A DNA stretch of 64,000 nucleotides from Pontiellaceae bacterium B12219. GTDB lineage: Bacteria > Verrucomicrobiota > Kiritimatiellia > Kiritimatiellales > Pontiellaceae. Location: assembly GCA_029432795.1 (NCBI GenBank), contig JARNMJ010000003.1:1-64000 (forward strand), written 5' to 3'. The notes beneath the pieces were generated by a model. That model ran no database searches and was not told the DNA's origin. It was given only the letters and a program-made list of their open reading frames with translations. Each line of letters opens with the position of its first letter. Position 1 is the first letter of the stretch. Below are positions 27,649-35,576 of the stretch, piece by piece. The translations under genes and the position numbers were made by a program.

Positions 27649-27999
27649 CTAATTGTAGATCGCATCTTTAAGCTGATGAATGTCGATAGGTTTGGCTAGA
27701 ATCCGGTCAATGTGCAACGCCTCGGAATCAATCTGATTGACCAGATCGGTATGGGCGCTCATCAGAATAATCTTGCACCTGAATGAAGGATCTTTTTCCA
27801 ACCGGCAAATCAGCTCATCTCCATTCATTTCAGGCATCGAATAGTCTGTTAACAGCACATCAACCTGCTTGCTTCTTACCACATGAAACAGCATCTCTTT
27901 GGGATTCGAAAAAGTGGCTATTTCATGACCGTCGGCCCGAAGTACCAATTCAAGGCTCCGCAGGATCGAGGTGTCATTATCTATGATTACAATGTTCAT
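27649..27999 (-). CDS. Stand-alone response-regulator receiver
   Basis: A CheY-like domain only (116 residues). Asp52 (LLTDYSMPEMNG) is the phosphorylation site, D7/D9 are the acidic pair and the conserved Lys is in LAKPID. No output domain. It is the first gene after a candidate sigma-54 promoter and precedes the two YHS-like genes. It could tune the kinase by competing for phosphate, or act through a partner not seen here. Confidence 0.88.
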   Translation of the reverse strand: MNIVIIDNDTSILRSLELVLRADGHEIATFSNPKEMLFHVVRSKQVDVLLTDYSMPEMNGDELICRLEKDPSFRCKIILMSAHTDLVNQIDSEALHIDRILAKPIDIHQLKDAIYN

Positions 28000-28024
28000 C
28001 AGCTTACTCCTGAATGCCTCTTAA

Positions 28025-28039
28025 GCACAATGTGTGCCA
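28025..28039 (-). promoter_or_regulatory. Candidate sigma-54 (-24/-12) promoter
   Basis: On the minus strand TGGCACACATTGTGC has the TGGCAC -24 element and the invariant GG-N10-GC spacing; the -12 box is GTGC rather than TTGC. It points into the receiver gene, whose ATG is 26 nt further on with an AGGAG site between. The adjacent gene encodes a sigma-54 activator, which supports the call. Confidence 0.6.
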
Positions 28040-28112
28040 GCGTATAAAACAGCAACAAAACCCGTGTTTTCGGCGTAAAACCTGTTTTTGATGGGCAGGA
28101 GTAATGGATCAG

Positions 28113-28153
28113 GTGGTCAGTTTCTGACGACCTTCTCACCAGAAACTGACCAC
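28113..28153. promoter_or_regulatory. Paired operator for the sigma-54 activator (candidate)
   Basis: A perfect 14-bp inverted repeat: GTGGTCAGTTTCTG and CAGAAACTGACCAC with 13 nt between. The left arm and following bases also form GTCAG-TTT-CTGAC. The two CAG-N3-CTG centres are about 22 bp apart, two helix turns. They lie roughly 110-130 bp upstream of the expected start of the sigma-54 transcript, where activator dimers usually bind. It could instead be a terminator stem for the activator gene, but there is no T run. Confidence 0.5.
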
Positions 28154-28156
28154 TGT

Positions 28157-29515
28157 TTATGCAGATGGGCGTTGAAGATCGTAATCGCTGATCTTTTTAC
28201 GCAAGGTGGTTGGGGAAATATCCAGGATTCGGGCCGTCTGTGAAATATTCCAATCACGGGCTTCGAGGACATATTGGATGTATCCTTTTTCTTCTTCCGC
28301 CAACGAATGCAGAGGTCGTTCCTGCACCTCTGATCGTTTAGCTTCTGCCGACGATTTTCCTAAAAACTGAATATGTTCGGGAAGAATTATAGGGGATTCG
28401 CTCAGGGCGACGGCCCGAGTGATGACATTTTCCAGTTCGCGTACGTTGCCGGGCCACGAGTGCTGGCATAACAATTGAAGAGCCTCATCGGAAAAGCAGT
28501 CAACCGTCCGCTGCATTCGTTGGCTGATTCGGTTTAAAAAATGATGGGCCAATGTTGGAATATCGTCCTGTCGTTCGCGCAATGAGGGTATGTTGACCTC
28601 TCCAACCACCACGCGATAATAAAGATCTTCCCTGAACGTGCCTTCTTTAACCATTTCCGCCAGATTCCGGTGCGTGGCAAACACGGCCCTTGCTTTAAAA
28701 TATAGAGGTTGGCTTCCTCCGACCCGTTCATATTGCCTTTCTTGCAGAACCCGCAACAACTTGGCCTGCAGGTCCAAATCCATATCCCCGATTTCATCAA
28801 AGAAAACGGTTCCGGTTCCGGCCTGTTCCAGCTTACCGGCTTTCTGTCGGTCGGCTCCCGTAAAAGCTCCCTTTTCATGGCCGAAGAGTTCGCTTTCCAG
28901 CAGGGTGGCCACGATAGCGGAACAGTTAATAGCCACAAACGGTTTTCCGGGCGCGGACGCCCCATGAATAGCTCGCGCCACTAGTTCTTTACCGGTCCCG
29001 CTTTCTCCATGGATCAATACGTTTACCTGACTGCGCGAAAAACGACCGACCTGCTTAAGGATCTCTAAAACTTTGGGGTCATTACCAATGATTTCATCGG
29101 GTTGCGTGATTCTGGTTTCGATGGGTGCAGTCTGTTCTTCCTCTGAAGAACGGCTGAATTCCCGTTTAACCTTTTCCAGAACCAGTTCCACGTCATTTAC
29201 GTCGAATGGTTTGCGGAGATAATCATGTGCCCCTTTTCGCATCGCTTCGATGGTCGCCGCCATGTCCTGTCGTCCGGAGATAATCACGACAGGAAGATTC
29301 GGGTTTGAGCTGGAGATTTGATCCAGCACCTCAAGTCCGTCTCCATCCGGCAATACAAGATCCAGCAGAATGAGGTCCGGGCATAATTCCTCCATGGTTG
29401 TCAGCCCTTCTTCTGCAGAAGAGCACACTTCAACGCAGTACCCTTTGCCTCCCAGAATGAGCTGGATTGATCGGCACAACGCCACATCATCATCGATAAT
29501 CAGTAACTTATTCAT
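28157..29515 (-). CDS. NtrC-type sigma-54 response regulator
   Basis: The start overlaps the kinase stop (ATGAATAA) and begins the receiver at once; an in-frame extension upstream lies inside the kinase gene. Receiver: acidic triad near D8-D10, phospho-Asp52 (LILLDLVLPDGDG). Central AAA+ domain: Walker A GESGTGKE, the sigma-54 contact loop GAFTGA, Walker B VFFDEIGDM and an R-finger region. C terminus: a FIS-type HTH (WNISQTARILDISPTTLRKK). It should activate sigma-54 promoters on signal from the coupled kinase. Its position next to Cus-type genes parallels metal-sensing ZraSR-like systems. Confidence 0.92.
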   Translation of the reverse strand: MNKLLIIDDDVALCRSIQLILGGKGYCVEVCSSAEEGLTTMEELCPDLILLDLVLPDGDGLEVLDQISSSNPNLPVVIISGRQDMAATIEAMRKGAHDYLRKPFDVNDVELVLEKVKREFSRSSEEEQTAPIETRITQPDEIIGNDPKVLEILKQVGRFSRSQVNVLIHGESGTGKELVARAIHGASAPGKPFVAINCSAIVATLLESELFGHEKGAFTGADRQKAGKLEQAGTGTVFFDEIGDMDLDLQAKLLRVLQERQYERVGGSQPLYFKARAVFATHRNLAEMVKEGTFREDLYYRVVVGEVNIPSLRERQDDIPTLAHHFLNRISQRMQRTVDCFSDEALQLLCQHSWPGNVRELENVITRAVALSESPIILPEHIQFLGKSSAEAKRSEVQERPLHSLAEEEKGYIQYVLEARDWNISQTARILDISPTTLRKKISDYDLQRPSA

Positions 29516-31262
29516 CCGTTGAACCTCCCAAGGGAAGACGTATGGTAAAAACAGATCCTTCCTGCGAAGAGACAAATGAAATATCGCCTCCATGCAGTTC
29601 CACAATCTTTTTCACGTTGGGCAAGCCAAGTCCCGTTCCCCGTTTTTTCATGGTGAAGAAGGGTTCAAACAGCTTTTCACCAACGCGCTCAGAAATTCCC
29701 TCGCCCTGATCACGAACTTCAAAAAGGGTTTCCGCAGCGTCCGATTCTCGAACGGTTAAGATCACCGTGCCGTTCGCCGGACTCGCTTGCAGCGCGTTGT
29801 CGACCAAGTTGGTCACCGCCCGAAGCATCTGCTCCTTATCGACAAATAACGGTTTCATATGCTGATTGCTGATTTCAAACGAAACGTTTTCAACCTCTTC
29901 CGTCCGAATGCATGCGGAGACCTCTTTACAGAATTCATCGACCGTGACGGCCACCTTATCCAGTTCGATTTTCTTTCCGAATAACAGCAGGTCGTTCAGC
30001 ATCACTTCCAGTCGCAGTGCCTGATCGGAGGCTATTTCCGCCAGTTCTGCGTGAACAGGATCCTCCTGAACCGCCCCCTTTATTACACTGAGGTTCATCA
30101 TCACAGCAGAGAGCGGGTTCCTCATCTCATGTACAATGCTTGCACTCAATTTCCCAATGGCTGACAGGGCGGCGGCATGCGCCAGAGTCTCTTTGGCCCG
30201 TTCGATCTCATCCATCATCTGATTAAAAGCATCGGCCACCAGAACATGTTCTCGTCCTGGAAAATATTGCATTCTCGCATCAAACTGCCCCAAAGAAACA
30301 GATTGTGCCACCTCTGCCATATGGCGTAACGGATTACTGATTCTTCTAGCGGATTTTGCGGCCAGCACCAGCACGAGTGCTAGTGCGATGATGCCGGTAA
30401 TCACCGCGCGGACTTTCAGGTGATGAAGCCACATAAAGGCATGGTGTGTTTTTGCTTCCGTAATCAGGATCCATCCTAATTCGTCAATATGAGTCGCCAC
30501 ACCGACGACTTTTTGCTGATCAAAATTATGATATACGGCAGGCTTCCCATCCGCCTTAACGAGTGCATCGGGAAGCTTCACCACTCTTTTATCCGAACGT
30601 ACTCCATCGGGTACACCGGTCAGTAAAAGGCCGGTTTCAGAAACAATACACGATTGGACCGCCGTCGCCTTGCTGGTCTCTGGAGCCAACGCCGGGTAAA
30701 CCGTGGAGGAAAGTTCAAGTACCGCGATAATATATTGAGCCAGAGAGTCATGTTTTACATCCAGCGGCACTCCGATATGAATGCCAATCATTCCGTTCTC
30801 ATGAATGTGCGGCTTCGAAATAACTGCTCCTTCCGACTTTTCCAGTTCTTCCCTAAATGAAGGAGGAAGAAGCAGGCTTTCATCATGCAACTCACTCCTG
30901 CGCCCCCAGACCGGCTTCCAGTCGCGGGAATAAAGCTCAATACTTTCATACGCAGAATCATTTAATAGGATTGAAGATTCAATGGCGGCCTCAATGATAG
31001 GACAGTTTGTGGAAGGAGTTTCATGCAAGTCCAGAGCAACGAATCGGCTGAGCATCGTCAGCTCTCGGCTACGCTCCTGGATCCAATCGAGAATACGCTG
31101 CTCTTTAGCCTGCGCCACCACCTGAAGCTGTTCATGCTTCAACTCCAAGACGGCCTCTCGGGCACAATGGTAGCCCTGTAGCGCCATGATAATCAAAGGA
31201 GCAATTGCCACCGCAATCATCCAAAGTCGAACGCTCTCCGCAATGCTCCGATTTTTATTCAT
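29508..31262 (-). CDS. Membrane sensor histidine kinase
   Basis: AGGAG lies 6 nt before the ATG used. The protein has one membrane helix near residues 14-32, a periplasmic sensor of about 240 residues (dCache-like by length and position), a second helix (about 277-297), a HAMP segment, a HisKA box with the phosphorylated His (SASIVHEMRNPLS) and an HATPase domain (N box VDNALQAS, G1 DQGEGIS, G2 GTGLGLPNVKKIVE). It should sense a periplasmic signal, probably metal judging by its neighbours, and phosphorylate the sigma-54 activator with which it overlaps. Confidence 0.9.
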   Translation of the reverse strand: MNKNRSIAESVRLWMIAVAIAPLIIMALQGYHCAREAVLELKHEQLQVVAQAKEQRILDWIQERSRELTMLSRFVALDLHETPSTNCPIIEAAIESSILLNDSAYESIELYSRDWKPVWGRRSELHDESLLLPPSFREELEKSEGAVISKPHIHENGMIGIHIGVPLDVKHDSLAQYIIAVLELSSTVYPALAPETSKATAVQSCIVSETGLLLTGVPDGVRSDKRVVKLPDALVKADGKPAVYHNFDQQKVVGVATHIDELGWILITEAKTHHAFMWLHHLKVRAVITGIIALALVLVLAAKSARRISNPLRHMAEVAQSVSLGQFDARMQYFPGREHVLVADAFNQMMDEIERAKETLAHAAALSAIGKLSASIVHEMRNPLSAVMMNLSVIKGAVQEDPVHAELAEIASDQALRLEVMLNDLLLFGKKIELDKVAVTVDEFCKEVSACIRTEEVENVSFEISNQHMKPLFVDKEQMLRAVTNLVDNALQASPANGTVILTVRESDAAETLFEVRDQGEGISERVGEKLFEPFFTMKKRGTGLGLPNVKKIVELHGGDISFVSSQEGSVFTIRLPLGGSTDE

Positions 31263-31271
31263 GGCCATCTC

Positions 31272-31547
31272 CTACTTCGACAATCGTTTGACCGCTGTCA
31301 TAATCTCATCAATATGTTGATCCAACAGCTCCGGTGTATTACGAGCATCCATGACACAATGTCGAATATGCTTTTCCAGAATAAGCCTGCTCACCGAATG
31401 CAAGGCCGACCTCGCCGCTTCAATTTGCGTAATTATATCAATGCAATACTCTTCAGCTTCAATCATGCGGCACACGCCCTTTACCTGCCCTTCAACACGA
31501 GCTAAGCGAGACATATTTTCATGATGAGTCGTTTTAGGTGCATCCAT
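31272..31547 (-). CDS. csoR: CsoR-family copper-sensing repressor
   Basis: The start with AAGGAG 7 nt upstream gives the normal family length of 91 residues; longer in-frame starts would cover the operator. The Cu(I) ligands of CsoR are present: Cys35 (EEYCIDI), His60 and Cys64 (EKHIRHCV). These match CsoR rather than formaldehyde-sensing FrmR or nickel RcnR. It should bind DNA as a helical tetramer and release on Cu(I). It is the first gene of a probable operon with the kinase and activator (gap 9 nt). Confidence 0.9.
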   Translation of the reverse strand: MDAPKTTHHENMSRLARVEGQVKGVCRMIEAEEYCIDIITQIEAARSALHSVSRLILEKHIRHCVMDARNTPELLDQHIDEIMTAVKRLSK

Positions 31548-31573
31548 ATCGATCTCCTTATCTGTCCGCACCA

Positions 31574-31592
31574 TATACCCCTTCAGGGTATA
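31574..31592. promoter_or_regulatory. Candidate CsoR operator
   Basis: TATACCC-CTTCA-GGGTATA is a perfect 7-bp inverted repeat 27 nt before the csoR start. CsoR operators known from other bacteria have such TACCC/GGGTA arms. Position fits autoregulation of the csoR-kinase-activator operon. I found no second full copy in the window. Confidence 0.65.
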
Positions 31593-31617
31593 ATTCAGCA
31601 AAAAACGACAAATACGA

Positions 31618-32649
31618 TCAGCTATTACTTGGAGGAATTCCGGCGCTATCAATTAAGCCCTGAGCCAGCTCAAGCGCATCCACGGGCCAGAAGAATTTCG
31701 GGCGAGGATGCCGGACGTTTGGATTCCCTGCCTCTGGGCGGCAGTCCTGCAGGCAGTCGAACCATTGGGCGGGAATTACGTCCCGACCCCACACAGCGCC
31801 TAACAGCGCCCCACAAATGGCTGCGTTCGTATCGGTATCGCCTCCGCCCATGACGGTGTCGACAACACCTTCTTCGAGGCTTGGTGCATGAAGCAGTTGG
31901 TACAGGGCATTTTGGAATGCGATCAGTACCCATCCCTGCTGGTTGACATAATCGGCAGGCGGATCAGTTTCGGCTTTTTCAATGGACTCCAGCAAAGCCG
32001 GGGCAACGGCCATATTAACGGCCCGCTTCCGAATGCTTTGGTACAGCTCCTGACGGTTACAACCGGATCGGATGGCGTGAGCAATGCCGACCGTAAAAAG
32101 TGCGTTCGCCTGTTGGCAGATTTCATTGGGATGGGTCAGCGCCGCATCCTGCATTGCCCATTCAGCCACTTGATCCAGTTCAAATCCGGCTCCGAAGATA
32201 CCAAGCGGACTGATCCGCATCATTGCGCCGTTGGCCTGACTGTCCGGGTTTGGATTTCCCCGCAGCCCAGAAGAAATGGTCATACCGCAGTCGAACGGAC
32301 CGGAGCTCAGCCAGTATTGATATTCTTTCCGAGCCGCCTCCGGATCATACGTCCCCGTCTTCACCAGCATACGGGCCAGAAGCAGAGCCATTTCCGAATC
32401 ATCAGTCGGTTGCCCCGCAATTGTATCCCACGTTCCGCCATCTTCCAGCTCCCGGACACCATCCGGATAGAGCGTCAGAATACCTGCGGGGGATTTGAAT
32501 TCGACCAAACTTCCCAACGCATCACCGGCCAGCTGGCCAAGCAGGCAGCCTTGCGCTCTGGAAAGGACACTCCGTTTATCGATGTTTTTTGAATCTTGCA
32601 TGACACACACTTCGCTCATGTGCCCGATTAAATCAAGCGATGTGTCCAT
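31618..32649 (-). CDS. ADP-ribosylglycohydrolase family protein
   Basis: A DraG/ARH-like hydrolase that removes ADP-ribose from proteins or small molecules. It shows the family motifs GCLLGQLAGDALGSLVEF at the N terminus, the Mg-binding PTDDSEMALL and the C-terminal GGDTDTNAAICGALLGA. No signal peptide. Several ATGs are possible in the first 50 nt and none has a clear ribosome site. It begins only 21 nt after the DprA-like gene, so it may be the last gene of the defence operon. There it could reverse an ADP-ribosyl mark, but a housekeeping role is equally possible. Confidence 0.85.
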   Translation of the reverse strand: MDTSLDLIGHMSEVCVMQDSKNIDKRSVLSRAQGCLLGQLAGDALGSLVEFKSPAGILTLYPDGVRELEDGGTWDTIAGQPTDDSEMALLLARMLVKTGTYDPEAARKEYQYWLSSGPFDCGMTISSGLRGNPNPDSQANGAMMRISPLGIFGAGFELDQVAEWAMQDAALTHPNEICQQANALFTVGIAHAIRSGCNRQELYQSIRKRAVNMAVAPALLESIEKAETDPPADYVNQQGWVLIAFQNALYQLLHAPSLEEGVVDTVMGGGDTDTNAAICGALLGAVWGRDVIPAQWFDCLQDCRPEAGNPNVRHPRPKFFWPVDALELAQGLIDSAGIPPSNS

Positions 32650-32670
32650 AGGCTAAGCGACAATTTAGGT

Positions 32671-33609
32671 TCAGTCAAAAAGCGTACCGGAGTCAGTATC
32701 CATATTCTTCCATGATTGAGCTTTGATGACTTCCTTTACCCCGTCCAACGAAGGGGTCCCATCTTTTCGCCCGCGAATGGGTTGACCGCCTTTAGTAATA
32801 AAGTGCGGATTGGCTTCTGCCGAAGGGCCAGGCGCGGCGTAATCAATTACAAATAACGGTCGCTTTCGTTTAAGCGTTTCTTCTCCAGCGGCAAAGGTTC
32901 CGCCAGTCATGCCGGATTCCACAAGAATCATCGCGTCGGAAAGTCCGATGATAGTGCTATTTCTTTTCATGGCATTTCGTCCACTCCATGTCAGGCGCGG
33001 GGGGAATTGAGATACAAATAGATGATTTTCAGAGGTCAGCAGATCAGCGATATCATTCTTAACTTGAAAACGAAGGATTCCTTCTACCAGAACAAAGACT
33101 GTGGTTCCGCCATGTTCCAGTGCGCTTTTATGAGCTGCCATGTCGACTCCATGGGCGTAGCCGCTGACAACATTCAACCGAACCTCCGCCAGTTGCGATG
33201 CGCAACGGGCGGTTATACCTAGCCCCTTTTCGGACGCTTTTCTCGATCCGCAGAACCCGGCTCCAGGAGCATTCAGAAGCGAACAATTTCCTTTTACGAA
33301 AAGTACAGCGGGGGCGTTGTTCTGTAGTATCGATAACAGCCGGGCGGGATAATTTTCTGAGTTCCACCGAACAAGAGTAATGTTGTTTAAATCGAGCTGA
33401 ATTGCAATTTCTTCCGCCTCCGTCTTAGCTTCCTTTATATTCTTTGCAACCTCGGGTTTTAGTTTTAACTCAGACGCCAAAGATATGGGGTTTTCGCATA
33501 ATGCGCAGGCAGCGTCGTCTCCATGGTTTCTCGCGTAGGTGAAAAATTTCCGGAGGGCGGCATCTCCGGCTCCCTTAGCATAAATAAACTGTAAAATCGC
33601 TACATTCAT
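32671..33609 (-). CDS. DprA/Smf-like Rossmann protein
   Basis: 312 residues with the DprA core: GSRKASEKG, the VVSGYAHGVDMAAHKSALEHGG stretch in which GxDxxAH is conserved, MKRNSTIIGLSDAMILVES (the R-N-x-I-I-x-G-L-S motif) and GGTFAAGE. The N-terminal third is helical and not clearly the usual HhH region; no C-terminal winged helix is evident. Its start overlaps the phosphoribosyltransferase-like gene by 4 nt. Chromosomal dprA serves DNA uptake. A copy inside a defence operon, coupled to a phosphoribosyltransferase, is more likely to bind nucleotides or DNA as part of an immune response. Confidence 0.8.
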   Translation of the reverse strand: MNVAILQFIYAKGAGDAALRKFFTYARNHGDDAACALCENPISLASELKLKPEVAKNIKEAKTEAEEIAIQLDLNNITLVRWNSENYPARLLSILQNNAPAVLFVKGNCSLLNAPGAGFCGSRKASEKGLGITARCASQLAEVRLNVVSGYAHGVDMAAHKSALEHGGTTVFVLVEGILRFQVKNDIADLLTSENHLFVSQFPPRLTWSGRNAMKRNSTIIGLSDAMILVESGMTGGTFAAGEETLKRKRPLFVIDYAAPGPSAEANPHFITKGGQPIRGRKDGTPSLDGVKEVIKAQSWKNMDTDSGTLFD

Positions 33610-34499
33610 GTGTTGTCACTATCTCTCATCGACTTAACCCCGACTAAGCCGAATACCCGCCTCGCCCCCGCTTCTTTAAGAAATTTCGCGTAAGCCCACA
33701 TCGAAATACCCGACTGGTACAGATCGTCGACAATCACAACATCCCTGTCTGCAAAAGAGACTGCGCCGCAGTCCACGTTTCCCGGAACGCCGTAGATTGA
33801 GCTCCAAGTCAATACTTTTTGCTGTACGTTTAGCCCTTTCATTTGAGGCTTGGAGACGCGCAATTTCGGCTCCATAAATTCCGCCTCTTTTCTTTGAGCC
33901 ACATGTCCGGCCAGAACTCTGGCGAATCCGCCAGAGTTTTCATTGGCAGGAATAGAGGAAACAACGGGCGTGGAATTCTCTCCAAATGAAAATTTTCTTA
34001 ATGGCAGAAGGTCGTAAACCGCAAGCAGTGCGTTTGACATAATCGCGCAGTAATGCTCGCCTTCGCTTTGCGAAAGATCACCTGCGTGATATTTAAGCTG
34101 ATATTCCGCTTCGCCTAATTCACTGCGGCCATGGATCTCTTTATCGTCAAAGATCGAGTTGAAATCGGCGGCGACGCAACACTCCAGCTCAGAGCCGGAA
34201 AAACAGTCACTCAGCTTAGAAGTCATCAGCCAAACAGATTGATTTCCAGCAAACTCAGCCCATCGCCTGATGCCCTCAAGATCAATCCCCGATGCTCTAT
34301 CTGAGGGGATCCAAATATTTTTTGTTCCACCGTTGCTGTTCTGCCATCCCTTTGGCGCGGAATTTAAAATCAGAGGAAACTGGTTACTGAACACCCCAAC
34401 CAGATCTCCCGATATAAAAATGTTGACGCTTCCATCGGGATTCTCATTTAGACGCATCCAAAACGCACTTCTTGAACGAGTATATTGAGTCGAAGCCAT
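33606..34499 (-). CDS. Phosphoribosyltransferase-like protein
   Basis: 297 residues. The C-terminal part has the PRPP-binding loop of type I phosphoribosyltransferases (DVVIVDDLYQSG, residues about 252-263) followed by the usual helix and GARRVFGLVG strand. The N-terminal 150 residues are not recognised. It starts 1 nt after the vsr stop and overlaps the DprA-like gene by 4 nt, so the pair is translationally coupled. It may modify a nucleotide or nucleic acid, but no substrate can be deduced. Confidence 0.75.
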   Translation of the reverse strand: MASTQYTRSRSAFWMRLNENPDGSVNIFISGDLVGVFSNQFPLILNSAPKGWQNSNGGTKNIWIPSDRASGIDLEGIRRWAEFAGNQSVWLMTSKLSDCFSGSELECCVAADFNSIFDDKEIHGRSELGEAEYQLKYHAGDLSQSEGEHYCAIMSNALLAVYDLLPLRKFSFGENSTPVVSSIPANENSGGFARVLAGHVAQRKEAEFMEPKLRVSKPQMKGLNVQQKVLTWSSIYGVPGNVDCGAVSFADRDVVIVDDLYQSGISMWAYAKFLKEAGARRVFGLVGVKSMRDSDNT

Positions 34500-34500
34500 G

Positions 34501-34998
34501 TTAAGTTGCCCCCTTTTCTGAATCGATACTTATCAACCCGCCCTCTGCGGTTGTTTCCGAGAAGGGAATATTGCCATGAAGCCAGTCGACGATGGAATCA
34601 GCAAAGTCTGACAACTCGTGGCGTCGAGTATGGAGAGAACACTCCCACACGATCAACACCCTCCAGCCCAGTTCCATCAACTCACGCCGGCTCCGTTTAT
34701 CTCGGGCGTGATTTGCTTCGACCTTTTCTGTCCAAAACTGAACATTTGATTTTGGAGTTCTTGCGAGTTTGCAGTTTGAATCATGGTGGCCATGCCAAAA
34801 GCATCCGTGCATAAAAATAACGGTTTTAAATCTCGGCAACGTTATGTCGGGAGACCCGGGCAACTTCTTATTATGGAGTCGAAAACGGAGTCCTTTCTTA
34901 TGTAAAATAGATCGCAACAGCTTCTCCGGCGTTGTGTCTTTAGATTTGACTGCGGCCATAACCCGGCTACGTTCCTGAGAAGTTATATTGTCGACCAT
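34501..34998 (-). CDS. vsr: Very-short-patch repair endonuclease Vsr
   Basis: 165 residues with the Vsr catalytic set at the same positions as in E. coli: Asp51 (PGSPDI), His64 and His69 (MHGCFWHGHH), plus the zinc-site Cys/His region and WECSL near the end. It nicks DNA at T:G mismatches that arise when 5-methylcytosine deaminates. This fits the C5-cytosine methyltransferase encoded in the same operon. Start and preceding stop share a TAATG junction. Confidence 0.93.
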   Translation of the reverse strand: MVDNITSQERSRVMAAVKSKDTTPEKLLRSILHKKGLRFRLHNKKLPGSPDITLPRFKTVIFMHGCFWHGHHDSNCKLARTPKSNVQFWTEKVEANHARDKRSRRELMELGWRVLIVWECSLHTRRHELSDFADSIVDWLHGNIPFSETTAEGGLISIDSEKGAT

Positions 34999-35576
34999 TA
35001 TCCCTCTCCGTATATGACCGCAGACGCTTGACAGATCTCAAGCGCTTTATCCAGTTGAGCGGCATCAGAGGGAGTCATTTTCTGGTGGCGGGCGAACAAC
35101 GCCAAAAGAATATGTATCTCCATGTGTTCTTGAGATGAAAACGGCTTAGAGGCGATATAAAGTAACGCTTTGCGAAGCGCGGTTTCCCACTTCAGGACTG
35201 TTCCGTCCGCAACCACGACAAAGCAGTTATTCTCCGGAGATTTGAACAGGGATACTTGGGATCTTTCATTGCGCTCCACGAAGTCTGCCGAGATACCCAC
35301 CTTTTTCTCGATGATAGATCTAAAATCATCTGGCCTTTCCTTCTGAGTTTTATCTTTTGAATAGCGGTTGAGTATCGCGTCTTTAATGTATGTACGCACT
35401 TCGGCTTTTCTCATGAATTGAGCGAGCCGTCCTCCTACCTGTTCGATCTGAACCAATTGGTCCAAAAATTTCCCATTATCTACCCGCGACCGGGCGAGAT
35501 AATCCACTTTATCTGCTTCGGCAAACACGAGATCCTTAACTTCGCGGGCCACAGTGTCAGGAACTTTATTCGCCAT
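34998..35576 (-). CDS. Unrecognised protein of the defence operon
   Basis: About 192 residues if translation starts at the ATG inside the helicase stop region (overlap 11 nt); a longer frame upstream lies within the helicase gene. The protein is soluble and mostly helical, with basic patches (KDKTQKERPDD, KWETALRKALLY) and an acidic N terminus. No motif of a known nuclease or ATPase is evident to me. Tight coupling between the helicase and vsr genes implies that it acts with them, perhaps as a specificity or adaptor subunit. Confidence 0.75.
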   Translation of the reverse strand: MANKVPDTVAREVKDLVFAEADKVDYLARSRVDNGKFLDQLVQIEQVGGRLAQFMRKAEVRTYIKDAILNRYSKDKTQKERPDDFRSIIEKKVGISADFVERNERSQVSLFKSPENNCFVVVADGTVLKWETALRKALLYIASKPFSSQEHMEIHILLALFARHQKMTPSDAAQLDKALEICQASAVIYGEG

